Positions 1 to 11,944 of a stretch of 64,000 nucleotides of DNA are shown in pieces. The translations under genes were made by a program, and so were the position numbers. Position 1 is the first letter of the stretch, and every line of letters starts with the position of its first letter. The notes beneath the pieces were generated by a model, which was not told the DNA's origin, made no database searches, and saw only the letters and a list, made by a program, of their open reading frames with translations. This stretch comes from Lolium rigidum (Eukaryota > Streptophyta > Magnoliopsida > Poales > Poaceae): positions 343,307,484-343,371,483 of the forward strand of contig NC_061508.1 of the NCBI RefSeq assembly GCF_022539505.1. The letters run 5' to 3'.

Positions 1-3000
1 TTTTAGTTTCATAAATCTTTGGTAAAACCTAAATCATGTGCTAGACTAACTCAAGTGGGAACATTAGTGTCATTCCCACTACTCATTATGGATCACCATA
101 ATGTCACCTTTCAAACCACCATTCATTTCTAGAATCAAAACATTTTAATGATAACGGAGATAGTATGGCCTTTCCAATCGTCCGTAACCGTGGACACGGC
201 TATTCGAATAGGTTTAACACTCTGCAGAGGCTGTACTCTTGTGCCACAACTTTTGATTACATCCGTCGAGGGTAACCTCGAATCATCGTAACACGATGAC
301 GCGGATCATCAATCGAAACCTTTCACTTATATATGCTAGTATGAGCACCTCTCCCCATGAGCTTGGCCTCCCGGTGAAAACCGCAGTTAACCCGGGAACT
401 GCACAGGGCTTGGGCCGTACATTCACCTCATTTCAACATCAATCCACCAGTAACGGAGGCAGCCGCGGCGTAACCCCTATGATGTTTGTTCAGAGGGAAC
501 CCATACTAAAATACACAAGTTTCTAGTTAAGCCCTACCCATAATCAGGTATTGTGGGGGTACTTGTATAATTGGAAGGGTATCGCATTCAAACTCAATCA
601 TCTATTTTGTCAAAAATCCCCATCTTCTCAAGGTCATATTCACCTTCAAAATCTTTCACTTCAGTTCATTTCACAAATGTTCCCATCTAGAGTAGTCAAT
701 TTTAGTTCTTAGCAATAGCAACCAGTCATGAGGGGGTGCTATCTATCTTTATTTGCTTAGGCTAACTTTGATGCTCTTGTTCTATTCTAGACAAGTGAAT
801 CATAATTCAAAAAGTACTTTGAAATAAATAAGCAAAAGCAAATGTAAGTAAAAACATGGGATAGGTAGTACATAAAAGTAAAGTGTGAAGATGCCTTTGC
901 TCTTGTGGAGCTAAGCACTTGTTTTCAGCAAGGGTTAGCTTGCCTTGAGCTGGGTAGTTATCGAAGTTCTCTTCTTCTTCCTGAGAGTAGCCCTCCTCCT
1001 CTTGGTATTCCTCGTTACTAGCGTCTATATACGAATACGAGGTATAAATACTAAGCCAAGCTCACATACTAAACTAGAGGCACTCAAAATAGTTCACACA
1101 CTAGTCCTATCATCAATCAAACATGGCATGGTGGATTATTGGATTTGTCTTTATTAGAAAGAAAATAATTTCCTCTCATTATTCCTATTTCTTAAATTTG
1201 GTATGTAGGTCTTTAAAAGAATTCATTCCTTTTCATTTCCTCTTATTAAGATTTAATCTCTTCATATAATAATAAGGTATGAAATATAGGTTGACCCAAA
1301 GTCAACATTTCATATCTATTATATGTGAGTTCAATTTAATTGAGGTGCTATACTTCACATAGTTTTAAAACTTAACATTTAAATGAATTAAAATCTCTAA
1401 GTAATAATTCTCAAGGGTTCATTAGCCTAAGTCATTCCCCCTGGTTATTAGTACTTAGGATCAAAATTTAAATGAGAGGTAATTCTCATATTGGGGTTGA
1501 GTTTGAATTCCACTTTAAAATGCTATAGAAATGACTACATAGCCATTTTATTTGATCTAGTCCATGATCATACAAACAACAGGGCTATGTTATTGCATAA
1601 TCAATTTGAGGACATCATTTGTGATTTATTAGAATTGGAATTACTCAAAAATCTATTTTGGTTGAATTTTAAATAAAGTTTGAATGTGCAAAAGTCCCTG
1701 TCTTGTCTTTTTTGTCAAATTAAATCTACAACGAAAATGGAGATGGGGCCAGTGGCATTGGATAGATAATTTCATGGGCTTTCCAATGGTATAAAGTTTG
1801 CTAGATTTGGTTTGGTAGAATTCAAACTATTCAAATTTTACTAAACATTCAGCAGGGACAAATTTGGATAAAGAATAAACTAGATTTGAATTGGTGGGCT
1901 TAGGCGGGAAAAGCTAATGGGCCGAAACGAAATTCAGCAGCACTTCGCAGCCCAACATGCATCTGGTGCGCTCGGGCCGCGCTGACAGGGTGGGGGCCAC
2001 CTGTCGGCGCCTCTTAACTCAGCGAAACGGTACGCGAAAGAATAGCCGTAGGATTAGAACTGAGATCTACGGCTGGGGAGCGTCGTCGTCACCGACGGGA
2101 TTCCGACGAGGGCACGGCGGCAGTAGGGGGTCGGGGAACCTACCAGGCCGATGCAGGACTCAGGCAGTATGCGCGGTGAAGGTGTAGTAGATGGGGAAGA
2201 GGTTGGGAGCATTGGCGGCGCTTGGGGTGGCGCCAATCGTCGATGGTGAGCTGCGTCCCCCGGCGGCTCCGATCTTGAAATTGCTCCTCCTCCGGCGGCA
2301 ATCGATCAAGCTATGGTGGTGAGGAAGATCAGGGGTGAGAGGGGAATCGAGTGGTGTGAGAAGAGCTTGCTGGGAGGGCCTCTATTTATAGTGGCGAGGG
2401 GTGCCGTGGTGTGCTGCAAGGGCGCGGCCATGGCGTGGCGTTTCCGGCGAGCGAAAGGGCAAGCGAAGGACGGCTATGGCTAGCCGGTGTACGGGAGATG
2501 CTCAACCTGTATCGAGACCGAGAAAAGGGTGATGGGAGAGCTCGGGCGCGTGCAATGTCTATCACTGGGCGCGCGTCATCATTTTGGGCTATGGCGACGG
2601 CGACGATGCAGGGCAGGCACGGGCGTCCGTCTAGCGTGTAGAGGGTGCAGAGACGATGCTCGACGCGGTGATAGGGATGCAGGGCGAGGACGGGAGCGGT
2701 CGAGTGCGTGGCGTCCTTGCGCGTCCAGGGCGTGATCACCACGCCGGCTGGCACGTCCTGGCAAGGTTTGGACACGGGCGTTCTGGGCAGTGCCGTGCAG
2801 TGGCGATCGATCCGGTGGTACGGGCGTGATCCTTATGTATCAGGGATGCTCGAGGACATGGAGAAACGACGAGGGAGTGGCCAGGGAGATGGGTGCCAAA
2901 GGTGGCCGGCATGGCATTGTTTAGCATGTTCTAGGGTTTCTCCTCCACTTTAATCAGCCATGCAAGTGCTGGGCTAGAGGCAGGGGGTGTAGGGGAGGCT

Positions 3001-3836
3001 GATGATCACTTTGCAAAAGTGGTTTAGGGTCAAAACTGCTGGATAATAGCATGTATCACTTAGTCTAGATGCTGCCTGCCACCTGTTCGACCAAATGGCC
3101 GCAAGAAACTTTCTTTCGAAATTTGAAAATCTTTTTGGTGATTCTCATTTATATAAATATTGTGATGTATTGGTGGTGGTGGCACTCAATTTGGAATTGA
3201 TTTGCAACTTTTCAAAATTTGGGGTGATCTTCTTTTCTCTCCCGGGTTCCCTCTTTGCCCTCTTATTCTGGTCAACCTAGTCAACTTTAGGGAGGGTGGT
3301 CAACATCAAAGTTACTCACCTTGACATGGTCTTGGATGACCTGGCTTTAGTTGACCTTGCTTAGTTCAAGATTTCAGAAATACAGAAGGGTAAAGTGGTG
3401 AAGAAAATAAATTTGGGTTATGTGACCATTATCACATGTGTGATGAAATCTTGATTTCTTTTGATTTGATTCTTGATCCAAGGATGCAAAATGGTTAGTT
3501 TATCACATTGAAGCATTTTAGAAGCAATGGGGCAAGCAAACTTGGCCTTGGTGGAGGATTGGTTATTTTACATAGAGTGTATGAGAGTGAGAGATGGGTT
3601 TTTCCCATTTTCTTTATTTCTCCTCAAATTAGGGTTTAGTGATCTTGCTTAGGGTTCACTTAACAATACTTAGTCATACTAACACTCATCATGGCAATTG
3701 CACAAAAGAATATCACTCAAATGCATATATCTATATGTGGCACTATATGCATGGAAAAAGTTTTTGTTAATTGCAAATTTTGGGTTTGGGGAATTTCTCT
3801 TTCTTGTTTATTATTGTTGAAACTTGGGATGTTACA
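1..3836 (-). mobile_element. LTR retrotransposon DNA, minus orientation (LTR ends at 3836)
   Basis: The right end reads gggatgttaca on the plus strand, so on the minus strand it opens with TGTAACATCCC, a common grass LTR start. A GC-rich block (about 1900-2900) carries a minus-strand TATA box, as expected for the U3/R part of an LTR. Positions 1-900 look like internal or 3' non-coding retroelement sequence. No gag or pol domain is readable, and I could not find the left LTR border or a matching target duplication, so this may be a solo LTR next to a second fragment. Family not identified. Confidence 0.5.
2383..2390 (-). promoter_or_regulatory. TATA box of the minus-strand LTR
   Basis: TATAAATA on the minus strand, followed downstream (leftward) by GC-rich sequence. 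It would drive transcription of the retroelement towards position 1. Inference from position and motif only. Confidence 0.4.
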
Positions 3837-4463
3837 CAAGCTCCACAAGCCCACGATGGGAATTCCATCAATATGGCCCAGCAGCCTTACTTGGGTCGTC
3901 GGCTGTCCGTCTGGTCTGGACGAGTAGACTGGTGCCTGCTGTGAAATCAGTAAAATGGGACCATCTATTAAGAAAGAGAAGATTTCTTTCTTAATTTAGA
4001 GCAACCAATTTGGCATGAATTTATTCTACATTAATTACAATTAAGCCCCGCCTTTCTAGCGTAACATTGCATCCACTATAAGGCAGGACATAGTGGTAAG
4101 TATCATGTATTAGTATAATACTATCTCTATAGTGACTAGTATTATGGAGTAGTATCATAATCATGCTATATTTATTGTTTTTTAGAATCTCAATGCAAAT
4201 TTGTGTACAAGATTTGTTTAGCATTAACTTTTTCGTTGTTTGCGCTATGATACGGTATCTAATTACTATGTTACTCTAATCTCCTCTCTCCTCCTTAATT
4301 AGCTGTCACATCAGTATTTTTGTGGAACCAATATGTATGATACTAGCACTATGGCTAGTCTAAGAGGGCATGCTTATCATTGTCTTGGCACCCAACAATT
4401 CATAGAGAGCTAGCAACTTAGTCCCAACAAACACTTGAAAACCTTAACCAGAAGATAAAAAAT
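3837..4463. repeat. Intergenic sequence with a MITE-like stretch (about 4066-4362)
   Basis: AT-rich flank of the defensin-like gene. About 4066-4362 has related ends (cactataaggcaggacatagtgg on the left, a tagcactatggctagtctaa end on the right) and internal tagtatcat repeats, which suggests a short foldback MITE. Exact borders and target duplication were not resolved. 4380-4463 probably belongs to the promoter and 5'UTR of the gene that starts at 4464. Confidence 0.3.
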
Positions 4464-5212
4464 ATGAAGATTCTACTCTTCACGCTTGCGCTCCTCATGC
4501 TATCTTCAGGTATCTACCGAGTCTGCAAAGTTCTCTTCAATATTTATCTTCAAGAAATTGTAGTATTCCAGGTATATATGTTGCGCCATGCAAATGCAAC
4601 ACAACTAATGATGAGCCTGCTCTCTAACTTTTTCTATTTTTGAATACTTGTAGATATGGCAACCTCCCTTCAATGCAGGTTCGTTACAAAACCGGGACCA
4701 TGTAAAATCGATGAATGCGTGTCTTAGAGCATCTCCAACCGCGTCTCCCAAAGCGTCCTCCAAACCGCGCCGGATTGAGCGTTTGGGGGACGTGTTTTGT
4801 TCGTGCCGCGTTTGGGGAACGTCGCTCCCCAGCCGCGTCCCCCAGACGCCTCCCCCAAACATTTAAAATATTTTTTTTGGCATTTTTATTTCAGTTTCCA
4901 CAAACTAATACATAATTGGGAACGTGGTTTACACGAAGACACAGTTTGGAACATGGTTTTCCACAAACTAATACATAGTTTGAACCATGGTGGACACAAA
5001 TATAAAATTTTGCAAAAAAACTAAACCTAACTAGGTCGTGCATCGAAGGTTTCCTGTGTTCGCTGCTAAGAAAGAACACTCGAGGGCACACCCAGTCACC
5101 CAAACTGGAAAATCCAGCGGGAGGATGGTGCCCTTGTTGGTTCTACCGATGAGGCGAACATCCAGAAACTTCCGTGCATGTATTCGCTGCGAAGAAACAA
5201 CACTCTTCATCA

Positions 5213-5686
5213 TCAGTCCTCCTCCTCATCGGTGCTATCGCCGTGGTAGTCCCGGTGGCAGCGCGTCTCGTCGAAGACCTTGACGCTCATGTCCCTGTCG
5301 CCCAAGTAGGAGAACAAGAGGATGAAGCCGGCTTCGAGGCTGTGGTGGCGCGCGAACTTCTCCCAGCCGATGTTGAGGTACATCTTGCCGCGCGCGTCGT
5401 AGATCACGTCGACGATCCACCGGTAGTAGCCGCACGCAGCCTCCCGCAGATGCATCGTGCGCGGGCGGTCATCGCCGGCAACGTACTCGGCGAAGGAGTC
5501 CGGCAGCCTCTGGATGACGCGCGGGTCGCCCTTGAGGACGAGGACGGACTCGAACAACATGTCCAGCTCCACGTCCATCTCCGACGATGAAGACGACGGC
5601 GTGGGAGGCGACGGCGAGTGTTCAGCTCTGCCGCGGCCACGACCACGACCACGGCCGCGAGGTCGGCCTCCGCCTCTACCAGACAT
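5213..5686 (-). CDS. B3-domain protein with RG-rich N-terminus, transposon-borne
   Basis: 157 residues from the ATG at 5684-5686. The N-terminus (GGGRPRGRGRGRGRGR) resembles an AT-hook. A serine-rich linker follows, then a region matching the second half of a plant B3 DNA-binding fold (about residues 105-145: GWEKFARHHSLEAGF, LLFSYLGDRDMSVKVFDE). The C-terminus is acidic (DSTDEEED). A 187-residue reading is possible from 5776, but that ATG overlaps the TATA box, so the internal start is preferred. B3 proteins are nuclear transcription factors; the conserved GD of the family reads GF here. The whole gene lies inside the Harbinger-type element, antisense to the disrupted host gene. Whether it is expressed or helps the element is unknown. 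Confidence 0.6.
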   Translation of the reverse strand: MSGRGGGRPRGRGRGRGRGRAEHSPSPPTPSSSSSEMDVELDMLFESVLVLKGDPRVIQRLPDSFAEYVAGDDRPRTMHLREAACGYYRWIVDVIYDARGKMYLNIGWEKFARHHSLEAGFILLFSYLGDRDMSVKVFDETRCHRDYHGDSTDEEED

Positions 5687-5775
5687 AGCGTCGAGTCTTG
5701 TTGAGATGGTGGCGGCTAGGGTTTGGGAGAGAGGCACTAGGGTTTGTGTGTGAGAGGGACGATGAGAGGCAGCCA

Positions 5776-5782
5776 TTTTATA
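5776..5782 (-). promoter_or_regulatory. TATA box for the B3 ORF
   Basis: TATAAAA on the minus strand, 90 bp upstream of the preferred ATG (5686). The longer ORF's ATG shares its last A with this box, which argues against that start. Confidence 0.5.
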
Positions 5783-6369
5783 GGCCGGAGGGAGGCGGAG
5801 GAGCGGTGGCGCTCATTAACGCCGGCACGCAGAGCTAGGCGCGACGGGACGCGTCGCTGCGCCTCTGCGGGAACTGCACCGTCGCTGCAAAGCCAATAAC
5901 TTCCGTCGCGAGGTAGGCGACGGTTAGGTTAAAATTTATTGTGCCGCTGACGGGTCGGCCCCGCCACTCCCCGCCTCGCTTTTCGGTGTGTCCGGCGTCC
6001 CCGGTGCGTCCCCTGTGGGACGGGGACGGGATCGGGGCGCCGGACACCGTATAGGACTGCGCCGGACAAAAATGGGCTTGGGGGACGCGGCTGGAGCGGT
6101 TTTTTGGTCCGGCGCGCCCCAAATTACTTTGGGGGACGCTTTGGGGACGCGGCTGGAGATGCTCTTACTGCAATGGGTTTGATAGAGTGGAACCCTTGCC
6201 TAGCAATCCGGACGTATGTGTTCCTGAGGGATGCAGGTGTATAATATATATGTGGGGGGTATTTGCTAAGAACTCATCACCAAATCCCTTGGCTAGGAAT
6301 GGCCCATGCGAGCAGGGATGTACTGATGTCAGCCTTGTATCAAGATCAATATTAATGAAAGAAGAATAA

Positions 6370-6519
6370 TAAATTTCCATCACATTTCACTAAAATTTTA
6401 ATTTCTTCAGGGTATTTCATCGGATTTTTTTTCTTTTGAGTGGTATTTTAAAAAATTCCGAGTGATCAATTTTTTTAACCTCAATAGGTTACTGAATTTA
6501 GTCATTGCTCTTAAAATAT
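6370..6519. other. 3' flank of the defensin-like gene
   Basis: AT-rich sequence after the TAA with no other gene. Probably the 3'UTR and downstream region, up to the LINE tail. Confidence 0.4.
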
Positions 6520-7133
6520 TTTTTTAAAACAAAGGCAAAAGCTTTGCCTATTTCATTGACTAAGAAGAGGTTCTTAAGATTACATAATACAAATTAGCCA
6601 AAATAGGCAAGAACGACAATATTGGGCATCATAGCACTCAAATATTTTGCCCCCCGGTGCTCAAAGGGAGGCATCTCGCTTAATGGTCGCAAGAACAATA
6701 ATGGTCATCGAAGCAAAGTTCTTAAAGATCCGGGCATTTCTCTCATTCCAAATCTTCCAAGCCACGAGCAAAAGCAAACTAGAGAGTCCTTTTCGTCTCC
6801 CCACCACCCCACCCACCCCCGCAAGGGAGCACCACCACTCCTGGGCTGATGCAAAATCGGTCCAAAGGGAGGTGTCCATACGAACTAGGCCAAGCCACTC
6901 CTTCATGATCTTCCAAACTCGGATAGAATACCGACATTTGAACATAATGTGCACCTCGGTCTCCGGCTTGCGCTTGCAAAATTGGCAAAGGCCACAATTT
7001 GGCCAACCTCGACGTGTAAGCTTATCCATCATTCATACACGATCTCGGAGGATCAAGCAAGCAAAAAAACTTGCATTTTGGAGGTGCCCAATTATCCCTA
7101 ATTGGCGGCTTCCTGAAGGAGTTGGTAGGCGCA
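6520..7133 (-). mobile_element. LINE, 3' portion (zinc-binding RT domain)
   Basis: The minus-strand ORF at 6661-7032 reads RRGWPNCGLCQFCKRKPETE, then HIMFKCRYSIRVWKIMKEWL and WKIWNERNARIFKNFA: the zf-RVT (reverse-transcriptase zinc-binding) domain at the end of plant LINE ORF2. Translation continues in another frame to 7133 (NWAPPKCKFFC), so at least one frameshift is present. The upstream half of the same LINE is at 14791-15585, separated by LTR element A. The two halves fit together at the protein level with little or no loss. Confidence 0.8.
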
Positions 7134-7443
7134 TGATGCATGTAAAATGCGTACATGAACTTTGTCTTTTATCATATTAAATTCTCACATATTTGCAACA
7201 TATATGATGATAGTACCATGTTTTACATTGATTTATGGGGATTTACCAATGATCCCATTTATTTTGTTTATAACTCTGTAGAACAGGAAAATCCTGTTTT
7301 GTGTATTTTTCACTTTCAGAGACCTATATGGAGTCAAATTGACTTAGGATTTTTGGAGCGCTATTTTTCATCGGGAGAAGCAACCTGGGACCTGGAAACT
7401 CACCTAGAAGGGCATGAGGCCCAAGAGAGCCCTGGTGGCGCGC
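7134..7443 (+). mobile_element. LTR element A, left part of its LTR
   Basis: Starts TGATGCATGTAAAATGC at the junction with the LINE. The same start recurs at 25821, where a polypurine tract precedes it, confirming that this is an LTR 5' end. The LTR is interrupted at 7443 by element B and continues at 13395. Confidence 0.75.
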
Positions 7444-8813
7444 TGATGTCTACGCACGCTTCTATTTTTGTAGACAGTGTTGGGCCTCCAAGTGCAGAGG
7501 TTTGTAGAACAGCAGCAAGTTTTTCTTAAGTGAATCACCCAAGGTTTATCGAACTCAAGGAGGTAGAGGTTAAAGATATCCCTCTCAAGCAACCCTGTAA
7601 TTAAAATACAAGAAATCTCTTGTGTCCCCAACACACCCAATACACTTTTCATGTGTATAGGTGCACTAGTTTGGCGAAGAGATAGTGAAATACAAGTAAT
7701 ATGGATGATTATAAGTGGTAATTGCAATCTGAAATAAAAATGGCAACAAGCAAACATTTAGCAGAACAGAACTGGTTGTAAACGTTGTTTCAATGCTTAG
7801 AAACAAGGCATATGGATCTTACTTTTACTAGTGGACACTCTCAACAATGATATCATAATTGAATACATAAATATCATCTCTTCACTATGCTACTCTGAAC
7901 CACTCTCCGGTTGGATAACGAACACCAATTCACCGTGTAGGGCTGCAAAAGCACGCCTTAAAGTTCGCGTTCCAAACCTAGGGACACCCCACTCTGTCAC
8001 TCTGAGCATCCAAAGATAGTACTAACAAACACCACAATTTTATAGAGACACCCCACTCTTTCACTCATGATAAGTATTTCTGTAATCTTTAGCCTAAGAG
8101 ACACACACGGTGCGCACACTGTCACCTTCACACCGTGGGTCAAGGTGTCTCTGGAGATCACAATAATAAAACCACTTGAGTAGCATAATAGATGAAGAGT
8201 AACATCTACTTATTCAACTAGATTACAAAGCTTATGATCACATAAAGATCACACCATGGGAGAGAGAGATAGACCACATAGCTACCGGTAAAGCCCTCAG
8301 CCTCGGGGGAGAACTACTCCCTCCTCATCATGGGAGTCAGCAACAACGATGAAGATGACGGTGGAGTTGATGGAGATGGCTCTGGGGGCACTTCCCCGTC
8401 CCGGCAGGGTGCCGGAACAGAGATTTTTGTCCCCCGAAACTTGTCTTCGATGGCGGCGAAGCTACGGAACTTTTCGTGGATGGAAGCTGATTGATTTAGG
8501 GTTTTCTCGTCGGGAGGCAATATATAGCCGGAAGAGCGAGATCGGTGGGCGCCCGAGGGGCCCACACCATGCCTAGGCGTGACCAGGGGGTGGGTCGCGC
8601 CTAGGGGTGATGTGGCCACCTACTGGCTCTTCTCCATCTCCCCTTTGGACTCCATCTTCGTGACAGTAAAATAGGAACTTCGGCTTTCGTTTCGTCTAAT
8701 TCCGAGAATATTTCCAGAACAACTTTTCTGAAATACAAAAGGAGCAGAAAACAAAAATTGGCAATGTGGCATCTTGTTAATAGGTTAGTTCCAGAAAATA
8801 CATAAAAATACAT
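7444..8813 (-). repeat. 3' LTR of element B (truncated)
   Basis: Aligns with 11945-13310 through the shared ending ggcatcttgttaataggtta and aaatacataaaaatac. The last 80-odd bases of the partner LTR (to 13394) have no match here. Confidence 0.75.
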
Positions 8814-11083
8814 ATAAATAATTTGAGAACAAGCAATAACATAATCCTGAATTAACCAATAATAAATTTTGGGACTATGCATATTATACTCAGAATGACA
8901 ACTATGATCTCTTAATTGGTGCATAAAGTTAGAAGATGAAGACTCAACATAAAAGTAAAAGAAAGACCCTGCGCAGAGGGAAGCAAGATTACTCATGTTC
9001 TAGAGCTTTTTTATTTCGAATAAAACAGAGGTGTTGAAAATATATTTTGAGAGGTATGTATGTCTATGTCAACGACTATGATCAAATGGTTTATCATCCT
9101 TTCATATATTGACTTCAAGAGCAGCTCTCATATAGTTCTCCATTTGCACATCATTATTTAGGATCTCTCTAGTACATAGTGTGCGGAGATTTATTTGTTT
9201 ATTTGTTTATTTTATATTTTTTGTGCGCTGGGCACCCAGTTGCATTGCTCTTTTTTCAATATTAAGGACTAGCATATTTTCATGCTAGTCAAGGTGTGAA
9301 GTCATGAAAAGAAAATAAAGCATTCAATACTTCCTCATGAGCTAAAACAGGAACACAAAACATGTAATAATTTTTGAAGGTTTTAAATGTAGCACACAAG
9401 TAATTTACTTTGGAGTGGCGGTGAAATACAACATATAGTTAGGTATGGTGGACACAATTGGCAAACTTTGGTTTTTGGGAGTTGGATGCACGAGTAGATC
9501 TCATACTTAGTACATGTGAATGCTAGCAAAAGAATGGGAGCAGCCAACTAAGAGAACAATAATGGTAATAATCATGCATAGCGACAAAACATTATTAATC
9601 AAAACATAAAGTGATATTACAAGTCAAAAACTAAATCATCATAGAGGCTTGAGGTGACTGGTTTGTAGTCATAACATGGTGTAAGCATGTGCCAAGTCAA
9701 CCCAATTAAAGCATCAAAGGAGAATACCACAATATTATGCTTTTGTATGATGGAAACAACACATGATTCTTTCAATGGCACATTAACCACTCTCAGCTAT
9801 TGAGACAAGTCATGCTACAACAATAACTACTAAGCATATAATTAAAATAACATCTAACATGACATGATAAAGTCTAAGCCACGGTCTAAACAAGCTTCTT
9901 TTTGTACCACTATAAGCATGATATATTTTACTCGTCTCCAATACCAATCAATTTATTTGAAACAAATCTCATAGATAATAATCAATAAAGACCAGAGAGT
10001 TAATCATACCTAACTAAATAAGACTAACAAGCTCTGAACAAAATACGAGTGGAAAACAAGAGCTAACCGTAGTACTAGCAAAAGAGAACACTCGCATAAC
10101 AATAAGAGTGAAAACTAAAGTGTTCTATGCAAAACGGTGTGTGTCATTCTCCAAAATAAGTATGATGGGATCCAACCATTACTACAGCAAACAAAAAAAT
10201 GCTCCAAGAACAACAGATAGTATATGAAGTAATAAAAATATAGTGTCTTGAAAGATGACCTGATATTTTTGTTGATGAAGAAGGGGATGCCCAAGCCATC
10301 CCGAAGCTTTGACGCTTGTACATCTTGGATATTTCTTGGGGTAACATGAGCATCCCCAAGCTTGAGATTTTGTCCATCCTTTATCTCATCACATCATTCT
10401 TCTCTCCCTACACTTGAAAACTTCCTTCACACAAAACTTCACATAATATTCCTTAGCAACATTAGTGTATTCAAGATAATAAATCCTGTTTAGTCCAGTT
10501 TCAACACAAGTCAAACATCCATTAGAACATTAGCTACTATAGCAAATTCTTTTAAAAGCTCTTCTCCCAAAAGAACTCAAAAAGAAAAAAACTAAGAGGC
10601 AAATGCAAATAGTGGCAGAAATCTGTCAAAACAGAACAACATGTAAAGATTGTTTTTTTTGAAAATCCTCTGTTGCTCAAATCTAAAAGTGCAAAACTAA
10701 TTAAAGTTAGATAATAACCCGGGGCAGGTTCTCAAACATTTTTAGATCAATCCGACGTTCTGGCTGAGAGTAATAATGAGAGTAATAATCTGTTTCGGGA
10801 TAGCAACTTCCCCAAATCTTACGTTCTTCCTATTAGAGGCTATTCTTGGCACAAAAACGAAATAAAAAGGATAAGAAGAGGTTGTTACAGAGGTAACAAC
10901 TTCCAATACTCAATAAAAGAAAAATTACAGAAATAAAACATGGGTTATCTCCCAAGAATGCTTTTCTTTAACGCCTTTCAACTAGGCACAGTAGTTTAAG
11001 AAGATACTCACACAATAAATATGAATTGAAGTAAAAGAGAGCATCAAGAAGTAAATATAAAACAAATTTAAGTCTAACCCACT
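8814..11083. other. Internal non-coding part of element B
   Basis: About 2.3 kb of AT-rich sequence without a convincing ORF. It contains the box catccccaagcttgagattttg (about 10350-10372), which resembles the purine-rich aagcttggggatg motifs in the tail of the other elements here (20790-20870, 60540-60620). It probably corresponds to the 3' untranslated region of this family. Confidence 0.5.
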
Positions 11084-11771
11084 TCATGTGAAAAATAATC
11101 TTGTAAATAAACAGGTCATGGAAGCACAAACAAGCATAGGAAAGCAAAACAAGTGCAACTTCAAAATTTTCAGCATAAAGAGGTGAAACTTAATATTGTT
11201 GAGATACATAAAACCATGTTTCCCTCTCTCATAATAACTTTCAGTAGCATCATGAATGAAATTAACAACACAACTATCACATAAAACATTTTTATCATGA
11301 GCCACATGCATAAAATAATTATTACTCCCCACACAAGCATAGTCATTCTTATTAATTGTAGTAGGAGAAAATTCAATAAAAATAGCTATCATTATTATTC
11401 TCATCACCGTAATCATCAAATATAGGAGGCATATTGTAATCATTATTAATTTTCTCCTCAATAGTAGGTGGACTGAAAATATCATATTCATCATTGTAAT
11501 CATCATATATTGGAGGTATAGTATCATCATAGCAAATTTTCTCCTCTAAACCTGGGGAACTAAAAAGATCATTTTCATAAAAACTAGCTTCCCCAAGCTT
11601 AGACTTTTTCATAGCATTGGCAATAATGGTGTTCAAAGAATTCATAGTAATAACATTGCTATTAGCATGCAAATAAAGTTCCATAGATTTTTTAATTTTT
11701 TCTTCAAACACCTCATGTCCTAACTCAAGATAAATATTATAAAGCTCTCTAATTTTGTTGTTGTATTCCAT
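11084..11771 (-). pseudogene. Frameshifted ORF of element B
   Basis: Two overlapping minus frames appear to be one broken ORF: 11373-11771 (132 residues, charged, with a repeated D/E-rich FSPP.(I/L)EEKI motif), then from about 11380 down to 11084 in another frame (VNFIHDATESYYERGKHGF, followed by a hydrophobic KFHLFMLKILKLHLFCFPML segment). I recognise this as a protein type common in non-autonomous grass retroelements, but I know no function. It lies directly inside the primer site, where gag would be expected. Confidence 0.55.
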
Positions 11772-11916
11772 TAAGACTAACTAGTGAAAATAAAAACAAG
11801 AAACAAACATATATAATTGCAGAATCTAAAGGAAATAATTTCGAGCACTCACACACCAGCAACAGTACTAGAAGATAGCTTAGTAGCCAGAAGATGTGAG
11901 TATCTTTTACCTTACC

Positions 11917-11934
11917 TCCCCGGCAACGACGCTA
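11917..11934 (-). other. Primer binding site of element B (tRNA-Asp type)
   Basis: The plus strand reads tccccggcaacgacgcta, two transitions from a perfect complement of the tRNA-Asp 3' end. It lies 10 bp from the 5' LTR (11945). Confidence 0.65.
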
Positions 11935-11944
11935 GAAAAGAGCT

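Larger units (their letters stand above)
4727..6164. mobile_element. Non-autonomous PIF/Harbinger-type DNA transposon carrying a B3 ORF
   Basis: Terminal inverted repeats GAGCATCTCCAACCGCGTC (left) and, as reverse complement, GAGCATCTCCAGCCGCGTC (right), extending imperfectly for about 35 bp. It is flanked by a perfect TTA target duplication (4724-4726 and 6165-6167), diagnostic of PIF/Harbinger insertions. Length 1438 bp. No transposase is present; the only good ORF is a minus-strand B3-domain protein. A related left end occurs at 39669. It sits inside exon 2 of the defensin-like gene. Confidence 0.9.
4464..6369 (+). pseudogene. Defensin-like cysteine-rich secreted peptide gene, split by a transposon
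   Basis: Exon 1 (4464-4509) encodes a 15-residue hydrophobic signal peptide start (MKILLFTLALLMLSS). A GT..AG intron follows (4510-4653, phase 1), placed right after the signal peptide as in plant defensin-like genes. Exon 2 starts at 4654, is interrupted after 4726 by a Harbinger-type element, and resumes in the same frame at 6168, reaching a TAA at 6367-6369. The two parts together would give about 106 residues. Exon 2 has nine cysteines, including a C-x3-C (4715-4726 into 6169) and a C-x-C (about 6229-6240), the CS-alpha-beta spacing of the DEFL/LCR family. These peptides are secreted and act in defence or signalling. No stop or frameshift is seen outside the insertion, so disruption looks recent. 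A pre-existing allele without the insert would be intact. Exact subfamily not recognised. Confidence 0.72.

Noticed and set aside
5213..5776. 187-residue start for the B3 ORF
   Set aside because: The upstream ATG overlaps the TATA box; the ATG at 5686 fits promoter spacing.
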